A DNA stretch of 64,000 nucleotides from Heterobilharzia americana (lineage: Eukaryota > Platyhelminthes > Trematoda > Strigeidida > Schistosomatidae): contig OX104127.1 of the NCBI GenBank assembly GCA_944470555.2, positions 111,690,741 to 111,754,740 of the forward strand, written 5' to 3'. How positions within the stretch are numbered: position 1 is the first letter of the stretch; every line of letters begins with the position of its first letter. Shown here piece by piece: positions 11,976 to 24,281 of the stretch. A program made the position numbers and the translations under genes. The notes under the pieces were generated by a model. The model was not told where the DNA came from and ran no database searches. It saw nothing but the letters and a program-made list of their open reading frames with translations.

Positions 11976-14900
11976 TGTCTCCCTTAGTGACCACAGTGTA
12001 GCAAGTTTGTGTCCTAAATAATACAAAATGGATAATAATAATCCTATTACTTAGTTATTTGCTTAAATTATGTCCTTACTTTTTAATCCAGTGAATGTAA
12101 TACTCTCTTACATCTTCCGACGAAGAGTGCTTCAAGAAGGACATAAAAGAGAAGTTTGTTTTCCTTTTCGGAGTAAAATTTTCGTCTCCATCTATTAGCA
12201 TCGCTTTTATTGAAGTTTGCTTTGATTTTTCCCATTCGAAAGATATTCTCAGAGATTGTATGAATTCAGGATTATTCTAGAGAATGAGATATTTTTTGAG
12301 GATTTTTTGCTATGAAATACTTAATAAATGCCGTTCATTTGGAAATTATACTGAAGTAAAATTGCAGCCACATGTAGAACCAAGTTCGTTCATTTTGACG
12401 TCGAAAAAAATCAACCCCTTCAACTGAACAGATATTAATAACCAGTCGGCTAATTGAAGGAGGAGGATAATATACCAAAACATTAGTATTACAAGAGATT
12501 ATTTATTTACCGGAACTAGTTTATTAGTTTCCACAGTCTACTTCCAACTACTGGGTTACAAGTTCTAACTTCACCCAGCCTACTGAGGTCGCAGCAGCAA
12601 GCCAGTATCATCATCTGTCACACGATAGGCATAGTTCGCTATCTGCTGCACAAACCTGCACAAGGTTACTGAGTTCATTTATATTCGATCGAACTCACCT
12701 ACCTGTTTTTAGAAGATGCAAACCAGTTGCCGAATATGTATTGAGTCTAGACAGCTGGATATTCAGTGATCTTCGATGATCTTCATGTCAAAAGTACAAA
12801 AACTGTTTCTCTCCTAGATCAGTGATATATAAGAAGTGTGTAAACATTATAAATTATCTATAGGAACTGTGGCAGAATTATGCAGACAGTCAATTACAGT
12901 TTCTAATATTCTAGTACTGACTGAGCACAAGTGTCAGTCCACTTTATGGTAATTTAATACTTGAATCGTTTTACGTGGTGGATAGGTTGATAAATGATAC
13001 ATAAAGATATCCAAACCAAGTTGAGATTTAACAGTTTGATAGGTAGATGATGTTTATTAATTTGGCATTTGTATCTCCCAATTAATGAAATACAAAACAG
13101 TGATATAGGAGTAGAATCTAACTGCTGCAGTACTGTTATTATCTCATTGTGTAAGGTATACAACTAGCAAAGTAACACAAAAGTACTAGGCAAGGTTGCT
13201 TTTACATACTCTTGGCTATTCCTCACAAATAGACTAAACAGAGTAGTGCTAAAGCGGAATTAAAAATACCCAAGCTTTTATCTGACAACTCATTCAAAAC
13301 TCTTCTGCACGGATATTTTTGTGCTGTCGATTGGTTGGAAATGATGATGAACGTATGAATTATGTTGTGTTGTGTCTGAATTATATATAGAAGTTTATAG
13401 TGCACTTATGATAATAATTTTCGTCGCAAATGCGTTGGTAATATCAATTTGTGAGAGTGGGAAGGGACCAGGTCAAGTCATAGTTTATTTTGTTTATCTT
13501 ATTTCGATAATTCTGGTCCTATTTCTGAAGATACTCCGTAACGAGAAGTTCGTTATCTTAAGGTCCTCCAGAAGAATCTCAATATTGACAAATTCTACCC
13601 TATGATCTCAAATTATAGTGCGTAGAACTATGGTTGATTTAATAAAGCAGAATAACTTTGACCAAGCTATCAAACAATCCTCAATATTGTAAGTTTAGGT
13701 TTACCATTGCTTTGATAGAATTATCAGCATTAAACAGCGAAATGTCAATAAAAACAAACTAGTTTTGGGAGATACAAATACCAGGATACTGATAAATGAT
13801 AAATTTATATTTTATAGGTTGCATGAGAACTATTAGCCCTTTTAGAAAGCTTAAAAAGCTTTATTTTATTCCAAAAATGCCAGTCATCATTTGTGATATA
13901 GCAAGTACAAAACTTGTAAGCTATTCAGAGAATGCATCATGTTTCACTATATTAAGTGTTTTCTAGCACTTGGGGACTGAATACTGACGACTTCAGTGTT
14001 ACCAGGAAAGAGGCTCAAGTACCAACTAGGCTTCCACTGAACTTCTAATAAGTGTTTTATATGAACTGCAAGTGGGTGAGAAATAAACAGCCGTTTACAA
14101 CTTGTCATGCTAGCTTCCCAACTAGGCTTCTTTCTCCCAGTCGAAATCATGCTGAATCAAACACAGAAAAGTGAATAATCGCCAGTTACGTTGTTTGGAA
14201 TCGTTTTGATCTGTATTATTAGGCCTTATATTGTGCGCAGATAATATTCTACTTCACCGAGGTAGTCGAAATATCGGAATGAAAATACCTTTCTCCTTCA
14301 AACGTAGGTTTCCCAACGTAGTTTAAGTTCCAATCGCATTACTGGTTATTACTAAATCTGAAATTCAGAAAACATCTTTTACGTAACTCTTGTACTTTTT
14401 AATGCTATACATTATGCAAGATAATAATAGGATTGGTCTTGGATACTGGTGAGTATTTTAAACAGAATGGTAAAAATATTCCAATCAAGTGTAACAAAAT
14501 CTCATTTTGTTGTACGTAGGAAATGGGAATTGTAGTGACTTGCTCAATTTCAGCCTATCTAACACTGACTGTTTTCCTGTCTTTATGTCCTTTGAAACCA
14601 TTATGGACACTGGTGTGACGAACAAAAAATATTTCACCCATTTATGAGTACAATTTTTAAAAATTTAAATCATGTCATTACAAGTGTCATTTTATGTGCA
14701 TATGCACCTGTATTATATCTTGAGTATTATTTTTGTTTTATGCTGTGTAAGTCATCATAGTTTTTCAATACAAGAAACTTCTGGTGATAAATGATCCTAA
14801 TGTCTACTAATGTTTGATCATTGTTATATTTCCCCACTTCCACCTGGAGTCATTCTTCCATCATGTCTTTTCTCGTCTTCTCCCTCTTCATTTTCCGCAT

Positions 14901-15892
14901 ACTCTTCTGTATCTAATATAGCGCAGGATGCTGGCTAGTATTTTTCACTGTAAGACAATACAACCAGTTTACTTTTACAAATGTCGGCATGTATATATGA
15001 AATGAAGGTATTAATACTGTTAAGCATAATATATTCTTATTTCCTTTTCTGTTGATTGGTTGAAAACATTTTGCAAGAAATCCTGAATCAAGATTCCTGT
15101 AACTACCGAATTATTTCAGTACAGCTTTTCTGAGATCTCAGACGAACTATTGTAGTACTTGAAATTTTTTTTCAGGGCTAAATACACTTGTGTAACTTTT
15201 TAGCCGATCAGGTGATAACTGATCATTTATGTGAGTAGATTATAAGCGCGATTAGTTGAGAGATTTTTGGGTGATGATTATGTAATTCTATCTGGTTGTT
15301 ACCTTTTCAAAGGGTTTATCAGGAATAGCGTAAAATCAGTTTTAAATAAAACCTATGCATTTAACAAAAGGATATGCGAGGGCTGACAGTAGGGAGGCAC
15401 AAAATCCACCATTCCCTACCAATAAATTTCGACTGGTGAAGTTGAGTTACAAGTGTGTTTTGTGGTGATTCACGAAAGCAATACTCACTAACTTGCTCAT
15501 CTGTATTCAGACTCACAAAGCAAATAACCTCCACTTACTGCCATTATCACCTTACAAATGCCTTCCTTTTGTCATTATGAACCGATTAACAGTTGCACAA
15601 TCATATGTAGAGATATACGCCATTCATATTTTAGACTGATTTTGCACTGACAAAAAATGTGGCCATGATATTGATCACACAAGGTTAACCAGCTGTGTAA
15701 TATATCCCTCTCACAATTACTAGGCCAAAAAGTTGATTAAAACATGTGAGAATGCAGACACTGATAAAGTTTTGTCGACTAGTTTTAAATATCAAGTTAA
15801 AACTAGACGCGGTTTAACAGGAAGGATATACCATTACACGAATTCAAATAAGTGATTAGATGAGCCTTAATTTCGTCACAATTATCAGTTTG
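11976..15892. other. AT-rich spacer, no gene supported
   Basis: Open frames are short. A 77-codon frame at 13372-13605 encodes two hydrophobic stretches but has no start context, splice evidence or recognised family. No repeat of note was recognised. Confidence 0.4.
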
Positions 15893-16000
15893 ACAAGCTG
15901 AGATAGCTGTGGTATGGCAGACCTGTATTAAGACTAAGTGATGATGATTGAAGGTGAAATGAAAATCTGAGCTGCGGCAGGATTCGGAACACCGACCACT
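15893..16000 (-). repeat. tRNA-derived SINE fragment
   Basis: The minus strand shows the degenerate box B (GGTGTTCCGAATCC) and the ATTTTCATTTCACCTTCAATC tail, then the motif also found in the tails of the 2350-2914 and 30819-31390 repeats. The head (box A side) is lost beyond 16000. Confidence 0.55.
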
Positions 16001-17295
16001 TTTTTGTTGTTGGCGCTTTAGACTTTGTCATGAGTTTAGCTGAAGTTGTGTCTCATATAACCTGTGATAAAAGTTTTTAACTTCAATAGTGTGACATAAT
16101 TTAGAGTCTAGGGATGAGAATGAATTTTCTCAGTCTCAGGTACACGTTTCTGAAGTGTTCTGAGATAGGTCCAAGACTTACTGTATTTTGATTCTTTCCA
16201 TCTAACTTTAGACTTATTTAATGCAGCATTATGTCACTCAGGCTAATGGTCACATCAGATCCAGGATTTTCTTAGTTAAAAGTTGGGGAGAAATCGAAAT
16301 GAGCTCAAATAATAGTGAGGAAGTTATGTTAGGTTGCATGTATTATCTCCATGCAGTGGGGTTTGCCGTTCACTCTGACTAATTCAACAAATTTATCATT
16401 CGTTATGAGTTACAGGTTCTATCATTTTGCTGCAAAAACGTTCTTTATTGAACACTGAAATGGTGAATGTAGTGACGAATAATTTTGCGAACTCCAGCAT
16501 GGTGTGCTGTGAGCAGCATTCTTACGTTTTATAAACTTGTTGAAAATATTCGGGGTATCTAAAAATTTAACGGGAAAATATTCCCCCAAATATATTCTTT
16601 TTACATACATCAGCCGGTTAGCTAAATTCCTTGTAGTCATCAGACTATGGATCTTGAAAACACTCTGACTTGGCAAATCCACTTTTAATTTTCATCTGAT
16701 TATTGACCAGTTTATAGGCACATGTGGTAACTTGATCATGCACCTAACTGAGAAATTCGTAGGTATTTTTCTTATCACCGACGGACATTAGTTGACAAAC
16801 TGTCGAAAAACTGGGAACAGAAGACATTTGGTTTGGTCCTAGTTTGGGTACCCGCTATGGAATGCACCCACGAACCCATGGGGAATTGAGTTAATGATCG
16901 GTAGGTTTTATGGGGAGTGCAATGTCATCCAGCCGCTAGTTTCGAAATCAGTAGTTCAATTTTCCTACTTCTGTCGATTTACGACTAGCATGATAGTGAT
17001 GCAACGTCATTAGTGAACATCTGTCCAACTCTCGACTTGATCAGAGTTTAAAATATACTTGTGAATGCAGCTTACTACATACTCACACTAAGCTTCAAGC
17101 CGTATCATCTTCAACGAACTTAGATGGCTGTTAAGTCGGAATAAGGCGAGATTAGCTTGGTTCAATTACCTTACTATCATTCTGTACGTCTAAACCGCGT
17201 AACTATAGCAATGAAAGAAGAGCTGAAAATTCTCTGAAGTTCATCAAAACTGGTAATAGCAATGGTCATAGTGGTGATTTATAAATTATTTATTT
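16001..17295. other. No gene seen
   Basis: AT-rich sequence. An 86-codon minus open frame at 16422-16682 has no recognised domain. Confidence 0.4.
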
Positions 17296-17561
17296 ATTTA
17301 AGGACGGTACGACATTGGCGACATCAAAATTCTAATGGGTGGAGTGGAGTGAGATGAATGCCAAACTGGGAGTGGATAACACACGAAGAGAATCAATCAT
17401 GGGTCGAGAAGCACTCGATGAGGTGAACCAGAATGGAGAAGTGTTTGCAGATTTCTGCGCACTCAACGATCTCGTGATTGGAGGTGATGCAGTGTGTACA
17501 AACACAAGGATATTCACAAGGCAGAGACATGCATTGGATTCCACCAGACACCAGACAGGAC

Positions 17562-18208
17562 ACACTACACTACACTGCACTACACTACACTACAAATCAG
17601 ATCGACTTCATCTCAATGTGAGTAAAGTGGTGATGGAGACGCAGCCTACTGGACACAAGATCAGATGAAGAAAGGGAGCAGATGTGGGTTCACACCACTC
17701 ACACCACTGTCTAGTGGAAGGAAGCCACCTTCAAAATCAAGTTGAAAGTCTTCAATTCAAAGAAGTTTGTGATAGACGACAGTTGAAGTTCAGCACCCAG
17801 AACAGAACAGAACAGAAACTGAACTGAACTGAACAGGAGGACGAAACTACAAATGACATCTTCACGTCAGCCAGCTAGTCAGTCAGTCAGTCAGTCAGTC
17901 AGTCAGTCAGTCAGTCAGCCAACCAACCAACCATCAAGAGAAAATGGGAGATGGATATTGAGGAATATCTGTGAAGGAACCTGCGTGGAAGAACACTGGA
18001 ACTCTTTGAAGGAGATGTGGAAGGAGACCGGCATAACCGTGTTAGGAAGGAAGAAGAAAGAAGACAAGGAATGGATGGAATGGAATGGAATGGAATGAAT
18101 CTCGACGGACAAGTGGAAGCTGATAGGGGAGGGAGAGGAATGTGGTGATGGTGAAGCAGAAGATAAACCAGTGCAGTGCAGTGCAGTGCAGTGCAGTGCA
18201 GTGCAGTG
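17562..18208 (+). repeat. Cluster of tetra/pentanucleotide microsatellites inside RTE B copy 1
   Basis: Six different short repeats lie within 650 bases: ACACT units (17562-17592), GAACA and CTGAA units (17803-17836), ten AGTC units (17877-17918) followed by CCAA units (17919-17933), GGAAT units (18068-18098) and seven GTGCA units (18171-18208). Copy 4 has the same set in the same order, with different unit numbers for most. The ACACT array sits inside the endonuclease frame between the WIPPD and NQID segments. Confidence 0.9.
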
Positions 18209-18810
18209 TAATGATGAAGAAAGAGAAGAGGACCTGAACACAACCTACAAAACACTACACTGGACAAGGAAGTGAAGAGGAGTGCGTGCAAATGCAAAGG
18301 ACACTTCTGCAACACAATTGCAAGTGAAGCAGAACAAGCTGTATGCTGCCGGTAGGCGAGACCTGATAGGAAAACATCAAATAACCAGGTTACTCTCTGG
18401 GAGGGAAGAGATTAATGCAAATGGAACCAATGAAAGATAGTGAATGAAACTTGGTTACCATTTAGGAGGAACGAAGGAAACGATGAGCTGACCATTTCAG
18501 AAAACTCTTGAACGGACCACCACCTGTAACCCGTCCAGAAATACCACCAGCAGCCCAGTCACAGAATTGCAAATGAACACAAGCCCTCGAACAAAAGCAG
18601 AAGTGAATTCCTAAACGCTATGAGGTTGCTGAAATCCGGGAAAGCAGCAGAACCAGATGGAATTCCTCCAGAAGCACTGAAAATAGGGGCAGAGACAGCA
18701 GCGGACATGCTCACACCACTACTGAAGAAGGCTTGGAAGGAAGGAAAAGCAACTGCTGATTGATTGGTAGAAGGGCTATCTTGTCAAACTTCCAAAGAAA
18801 GGAGAACCAA

Positions 18811-18905
18811 TTAGATTTGTTTATTTGATATAAAGCGCACAGTGATACAGTATTATTTAACTGATTACGTTTCGAGCATAAATTATTGCTCATATCACTT
18901 ATATT
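18811..18905 (+). mobile_element. Short non-autonomous insertion with 13-bp target-site duplication
   Basis: A 95-bp segment splits the RT region of RTE B copy 1 and is flanked by the direct repeat AAAGGAGAACCAA (18798-18810 and 18906-18918). It begins TTAGATTTGTTTATTTGAT, the same terminus as the hairpin at 62360-62498 and the minus-strand sequence ending at 37272. It contains a small foldback (GAGCA...TGCTC, near 18874-18891). A long, non-fixed duplication is more like target-primed (SINE/LINE) insertion than a DNA transposon. Confidence 0.75.
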
Positions 18906-20418
18906 AAAGGAGAACCAAGTCTTTACAAAAACTGGCGCGGGATTATGCTGCTGTCCCTGTCCACCCCAAGCAAAATATTCAGGTACATCATCCTGGAGAG
19001 ACTGAAAGATTCGCCGAATTTAAATTAACTGCCGGATCAAGCTGGCTGGCTGGCTGGATTCAGGAAGAACATATCATGTGCGGATCAAATTGAAACGCTA
19101 CGCTACGCATGATCATAGAACACAGCATAGAATGGCAGTCAACTCTCTACCTCAACTTCATCGATTTTGAAAAGGCCTTCAGCAGCATCAATCGAGAATT
19201 AATTCGGAAACTGCTTGAACAACGGAGTACCCCGAACCCTTATCAACCTCATCCAACAGCTATATGCTTCATGATGCGACATGCCAAGTGATCCACGATG
19301 GAAAGCTCAGTGACGCCTTTGAAGTGAAGATAAGGGACACGATTAAGACAAGGCTGCCGCCTACTATCACCAATGATCTTCTTCATTGTGGTCGGCTGGA
19401 TCATGCAACAAACTATGAGGAGCTGTAAGAAGATGAGCATACACTGGCTGAACCGATGAAAAGACACTAGACAATTCGGATTTCGCCGATGATGATGATA
19501 ATGATGATTTATGTCTCATACATTGTCTCACAAACTCGAAGATCCACAGGCAAAAACCAACAAGTTGACAGAAGGGACGAGGCAGCGAAGACGCGACTTC
19601 CTTCAGCTGATCGTAGAGGAGACGGAGGTGATGAAGATACTCAACCAACACAACAACATCAACAAACAAGAGGCACCAATCACCATGAACTGGAGAAACC
19701 TAAGGGAAGTAGCCTCTCTCACCTACACCTACCCAGGTAAGGCAGCGTCGTTTCAAATACAGGTGGCGGCACAGGCACAGATGAGCACGTCAAAACAGCC
19801 AGGATCGGAACAGTGAGATAGGTCCTCATTAATCTGAAACCGGTGTGGGGAAATCTACTACACTGCACTGCACTCAGCATAAAGCGTGAACAACATCCGG
19901 ATTCTCAACACTAATTCACTCAAGTAAGTCAGTGCTTCTGTGTGACGGTTGAGAGACTCGGCGCATCACGAAAGCATTTCCAACAAACTGCAGACATACA
20001 CCAACAGCTGCTGCCTACGCTCACTCGATGCTGAAGATCATATGGCCAGAAAGGATAAGCAACAATGCACTCACTCTGGTTGGTGACGAACGAGAGAAGC
20101 AAGAACCCACCACCCGAGAAGTATGCAGAAGAAGGAAGTGGAGATGGATTGGATTGGATTGGGGATAGAGTGAGAAGACTGATTGGGGATATCGCGTGCC
20201 AGGCCGTCGAGTGTAATGCGAAGGGGGGATGAGGAGTTGGGTGTCGTAGGTGAGGTGAGGGTGACATGTAGGAGATGATGTGAGGAAGAAGTGAAGGGTT
20301 GTGGGCAGTTGTTGAGCCAGGTTGAGAAGACTGTAGAGAAGAGAGTGAAATGGAGAGGTGCTGCTGAGGCCCTATATTCCACTGGGAACCCAAGCAATAA
20401 ATAATGATAATAATGTCA

Positions 20419-21228
20419 TTCGTGTATGCGGTCACTAGGTAACCCTATCCATTCCATTATAGTGAACAGTTAGCAGAACCTTGTTACTGACAATTTTAGA
20501 TGCTTTTTATATCTGTGCTGCGATTTTTTTTGGCTTGAACAGTTATGAGTGACATTCAGAGCGACATTCAGATTTCTAGACAAGAAGAGGTACACTAAAG
20601 ACTCCATAGTTGTGCCTAGTCACTGTTCCTTGCTGTGTCAAATTATGGACCTAGATGTGTAATGATAACGCATTATCCTAGGCAGTTGTATGTGAATTTC
20701 ATTCTACATGTGTTGCAACGTGGTATTTTATTTGGTATACGTAATCTGAATGCTTTTAGGTCTTAACTAAAAACTTATGTTGACTAAATCTAAAGTGCGA
20801 TATTCATTTCTCTAAACAGTATTTCAAAATCACTATATCTGTTTCCGAATGAAGATATATTAAAATGTATGAACATTTTGACCTCGAATTCATTTGACAC
20901 TTAATTCTAATTTCGAGTGAAACTTACACTAGTCAGTTTGATTTATATGACTGTCATGACTTTCTTTTAGTGATTTGTCTTAATTTTGACTAAGCTGAAA
21001 AGTTTCAATTTTTCCTCCCTCTCTCGCTTACCTCCCTTTGTTTTGAATGCTGGTTGTCCTTTTACACTTCAGATAAATAAACTGTTGTTTACAATAATGA
21101 TAACTATGGTAATAAACTGGAATGAAGTTATTTACTACGTTTAACATTCTATGAACAATTGTTACGCGTTTCTCATGTCATGTATAGTTCTGGGGTAGTT
21201 ATGCTAACTGGGTTCAAGAACTGGTATA

Positions 21229-21279
<51 letters not shown>

Positions 21280-21879
21280 TGTAACGAGTAGTAGGCATCT
21301 AAAAATTATTGACTGATTGAAAAAAGTTTAGGGTCACTTCATAGAAAGGCTTAAATATAAATTAAGCACTTACTGGTGCTCTCCAATAAAGGATAGATTT
21401 ACCTCTAACAAAACCCTCGATTCATCTGAAGGTTGAACTTTAATCATTTTGTTCTATCAGGCGAATGTAGTCATGGATATTTTCGATCAGTAAAGAAATC
21501 AGACAAGACTAAATTTGGTAGACAAAATAATTCCTAGCTGAAATGTATCCTTTGAAAGTGACGATTGGCGAGAAAGACTAAGTCAGTGCACTAACAAGGA
21601 CATTTATATAGATGCCCTTCGATGTTAGGTATATAATAACAGTTGATAAGGGGTCGTGAGTTTGCGTTAGTGTATACATTGGCTGATCACCGGTGAGTAA
21701 TCAATTTCTTGTTGTCCAGTCCGAAGTGCTGGCCGAGTTCTATCGGTCATTTTGCAATGTGGCCACAAAGCTAGGAGGTTCAACATCGTGGTTCACCTTG
21801 ATAGATATTAATCGGTTAGAAGCAATCGACAGGAAGCCATAGACCTAGGTTTCACGCTTGTTGGCACTTGTCACAGAGG
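20419..21879. other. AT-rich spacer, no gene seen
   Basis: No coding region is supported. It contains the AT microsatellite listed separately. Confidence 0.4.
21231..21276. repeat. (AT)n microsatellite
   Basis: An uninterrupted run of 23 AT units. Confidence 0.98.
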
Positions 21880-21990
21880 TCTATCTGCAACCTCAAGGGA
21901 GTTTATTTCCTGTCAGAGATGCTAATTCCCGTCACCCAGTGCTGTAGTCCGGTGTTACCAATGAGCTATTCAGGCTGCAACTGACTCCCT
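21880..21990 (-). repeat. tRNA-like SINE relic
   Basis: The minus strand reads a box A-like TAGCTCATTGGTAACACCGG followed by a degenerate box B region (GGTGACGGGAATTAG). No intact cloverleaf is seen. It probably belongs to the same broad set of tRNA-derived repeats as 11876 and 2671. Confidence 0.4.
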
Positions 21991-22695
21991 TTGGGAATGG
22001 ATTAGATACATTGACTAGCCACTGAAGAGTGACTAATTCCATGTATACATGTTAAAAGTGGTGAGGTGTATTAACAACCTTGCAAAAATTTTTTCGTCTA
22101 TATCTGACTTCTAATGGCAATCCACTATGTATAAACTTGTGATAAGAACTGCATTCTTGATAGGAAAGTAAACATTTAATGCATTCTACTGAATCAAGTT
22201 TTGCATATGTACATATATACCAAATGCTTTAATGTGGTCTAAACTAGCCACATTATTGATTATTTCCAGGGTAAACCATGAAAATAATAGTAGCAGTAAC
22301 AAGAATACAGACAACAATAGAAACAACTGTTCACATTTCCCAGTTTTATTGACGCTACTCTAAGAAAAAAAGAGGTGGAAAGCGTGACAAAGGCGTTATT
22401 TTATTTCCACCAATATCAGTAGTGTTTTATCATAAACAGCATTATTTTCCTTAAATGTATGAGTCACTGATTGGTATATATCTCTCTTTTCTTATGTAAA
22501 TTGTTCAACAATTAAAAATTAGTCTTTACATTTGGATGAGAATGTAGAAAGTCATATTAAATTAGTTTGCTATGGATTTGTTCTGGAAATAGTAGTAATT
22601 TCACAATATGTGCATGTTAATGTCGCATTTTTTTGCCATACATAAAATTTTCCATTAGTGCACACATACTAAAATTCAATTACTAAACGGTAATG
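21991..22695. other. No gene seen
   Basis: AT-rich spacer immediately 5' of an RTE insertion. Confidence 0.4.
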
Positions 22696-22705
22696 TACTA
22701 CTAAT

Positions 22706-24271
22706 GTGGGAAAGCAGCAGGACCAGATGGAATACCGCCAGAAGCACTGAGAACAGATGCAGAGACAACAGCAGACATGCTCACACCACACCACTATTGC
22801 AGAAGGTGTGGAAGGAAGAGAAGGTACCTGGCTAGTGGTTGGAAGAAGGGTTACCTTGTCAAACTGCCGAAGAAGGAAGACCTCAGTGTTTGCAAGAACT
22901 GGCGCAGAATCACTCTCCTGTCCACTCCAAGCAAAATATTAAGCCGCATCATCCTGGAGAGGATCAAAGATGCACTGGATTCAAAACTACGACCGGAACA
23001 GGCTGGCTGGATTCAGGAAGTACAAATCATGTGCGGACCAAATTGCAACGCTTTGCATCATCATTGAACAGAGCATAGAATGGCAGTCAACACTCTACCT
23101 CAACTTTATCGCCTTTAGAAGGCCTTTGACAGCGTCGACCGAGAAGTAATTTGGAAACTGCTTCATTACTACGGAATACCACAAACCTTCACCAGCCTCA
23201 TTCAACAACTATATGAAGACGCCACATGCCAGCCAAGTAATTCACAATGGGAAGCTCAGTGATGCTTTTGAAGTGAAGACAGACAGGAGTGAAACAAGGT
23301 TGCCTACTATCCCCCATGATATTCCTGATTGTGATGGACTGGACTGGATCATGCAGCAAACAGTGGGGTGCGAGAAGAGGGGGATACACTGGTTGGACTG
23401 CGGAAAAGAACCTAGAAGATCTGGATTTCGCCGATGACTTGTGACTGATGTCACATAAACTTGAAGGTCTACAGGTGAAAACTAACAAGTTGGTAGAAGA
23501 GGCAGGGTAGCGAAGGAAGACGGGACTTCAAGTGAATATAGAGAAGACAGAGGTAGAGGTGATGAAGATACCGCACCACCACCACCAACAACAACAAACT
23601 CCAGTCACCATGAACGGGAGGAACTTAAAAGAAGTAGTCTCCTTCACCTATCTAGGCAGCACTGTTTCAACTACAGGTGGCGGGACAGACGAAGATGTCA
23701 AAGTCAGAATCGGAAAAGCAAGACAGGCGTTCATTAACCTGAAACCAGTGTGGAGATCTTCTGTACTCAGCATGTGGAACAAGATACGGATTTTCAACAC
23801 CAATCCAGTCAAGTCAGTGCTTCTGTATGGTTCAGAGACTTGGCGCGTCACGAAAGGCATTTCCAATAAACTACAGACTTTCATCAACAACTGCCCTCGC
23901 TGGCTCGATACTGAAGATCAGATGGCCAAAATGATAGGAATAAACAACAAGGAGCTCTGGGAACGAACCAACCAAGAACCTATCACTCAACAAATATGCA
24001 GTGCAAGGAAGTGGAGATGGATTGGGCATACACTGAGAAGGCCGACTGGGGACATCACGCGTCAGGCCCTCGAGTGGAATCCCCATGGGAAGCGACGAGT
24101 TGGACGTCCGAGGGTGACATGTAGGAGATCGTGAGAGGAGGAAATGAGAGCTTGTGGGCTGTTGTGGAACCAGGTTCAAAAGATCTCAGAGAACAGAGGT
24201 CGTTGGAGACGTGTTACTGAAGCCATATGTTCCATTAGGAACCCAAGGGACTTTTAATAATAATAATAATA
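22706..24271 (+). mobile_element. RTE-clade retrotransposon, family B, copy 2, with target-site duplication
   Basis: A 5'-truncated copy starting at the RT: KAAGPDGIPPEALR, then KKGYLVKLPKKEDLSVCKNW, SKILSRIILERIKDALD, an FADD catalytic motif (23424-23438), NIEKTEVEVMKI, a VVSFTYLGSTVSTTGGGTDE block and the RTE C-terminal domain (KSVLLYGSETWRVTKGISNK, RKWRWIGHTLRRP, GKRRVGRPRVTCRRS). The last 200 codons (23532-24134) remain open. It ends in (TAA)n. The direct repeat TACTACTAAT (22696-22705 and 24272-24281) flanks it exactly, fixing both ends. Stops and frameshifts in the RT make it inactive. Confidence 0.92.
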
Positions 24272-24281
24272 TACTACTAAT

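Larger units (their letters stand above)
17296..20418 (+). mobile_element. RTE-clade retrotransposon, family B, copy 1
   Basis: This 5'-truncated, decayed copy starts inside the endonuclease domain (NAKLGVDNTRRES, then ALDEVNQNGEVFADFCALND and NQIDFIS). An endonuclease-RT linker full of short tandem repeats follows (17560-18210). The RT follows with KAAEPDGIPPEALK near 18645, YLNFIDFEKAFSSINRE (19150-19200) and the FADD catalytic motif (19479-19493). The RTE C-terminal domain then follows, and the copy ends near 20418 in an A+T-rich repeat tail after a typical CSIGNPSN-like end. FADD is immediately followed by GAT repeats that add Asp/Asn residues. Stops and frameshifts make it non-functional. 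A 95-bp element is nested at 18811-18905. The 5' part matches 60830-61860 closely. Confidence 0.85.

Noticed and set aside
13372..13605. 77-codon frame with two hydrophobic segments
   Set aside because: No ATG start, no splice evidence, no recognised family; AT-rich DNA often yields hydrophobic frames.
17877..17918. AGTC array as a CRISPR-like or satellite locus
   Set aside because: Simple 4-base units without spacers inside a retrotransposon; a microsatellite.
17911..18315. 134- and 108-codon minus open frames
   Set aside because: They are reverse readings of the microsatellite array (repeating LHCTA units) inside RTE B; not genes.
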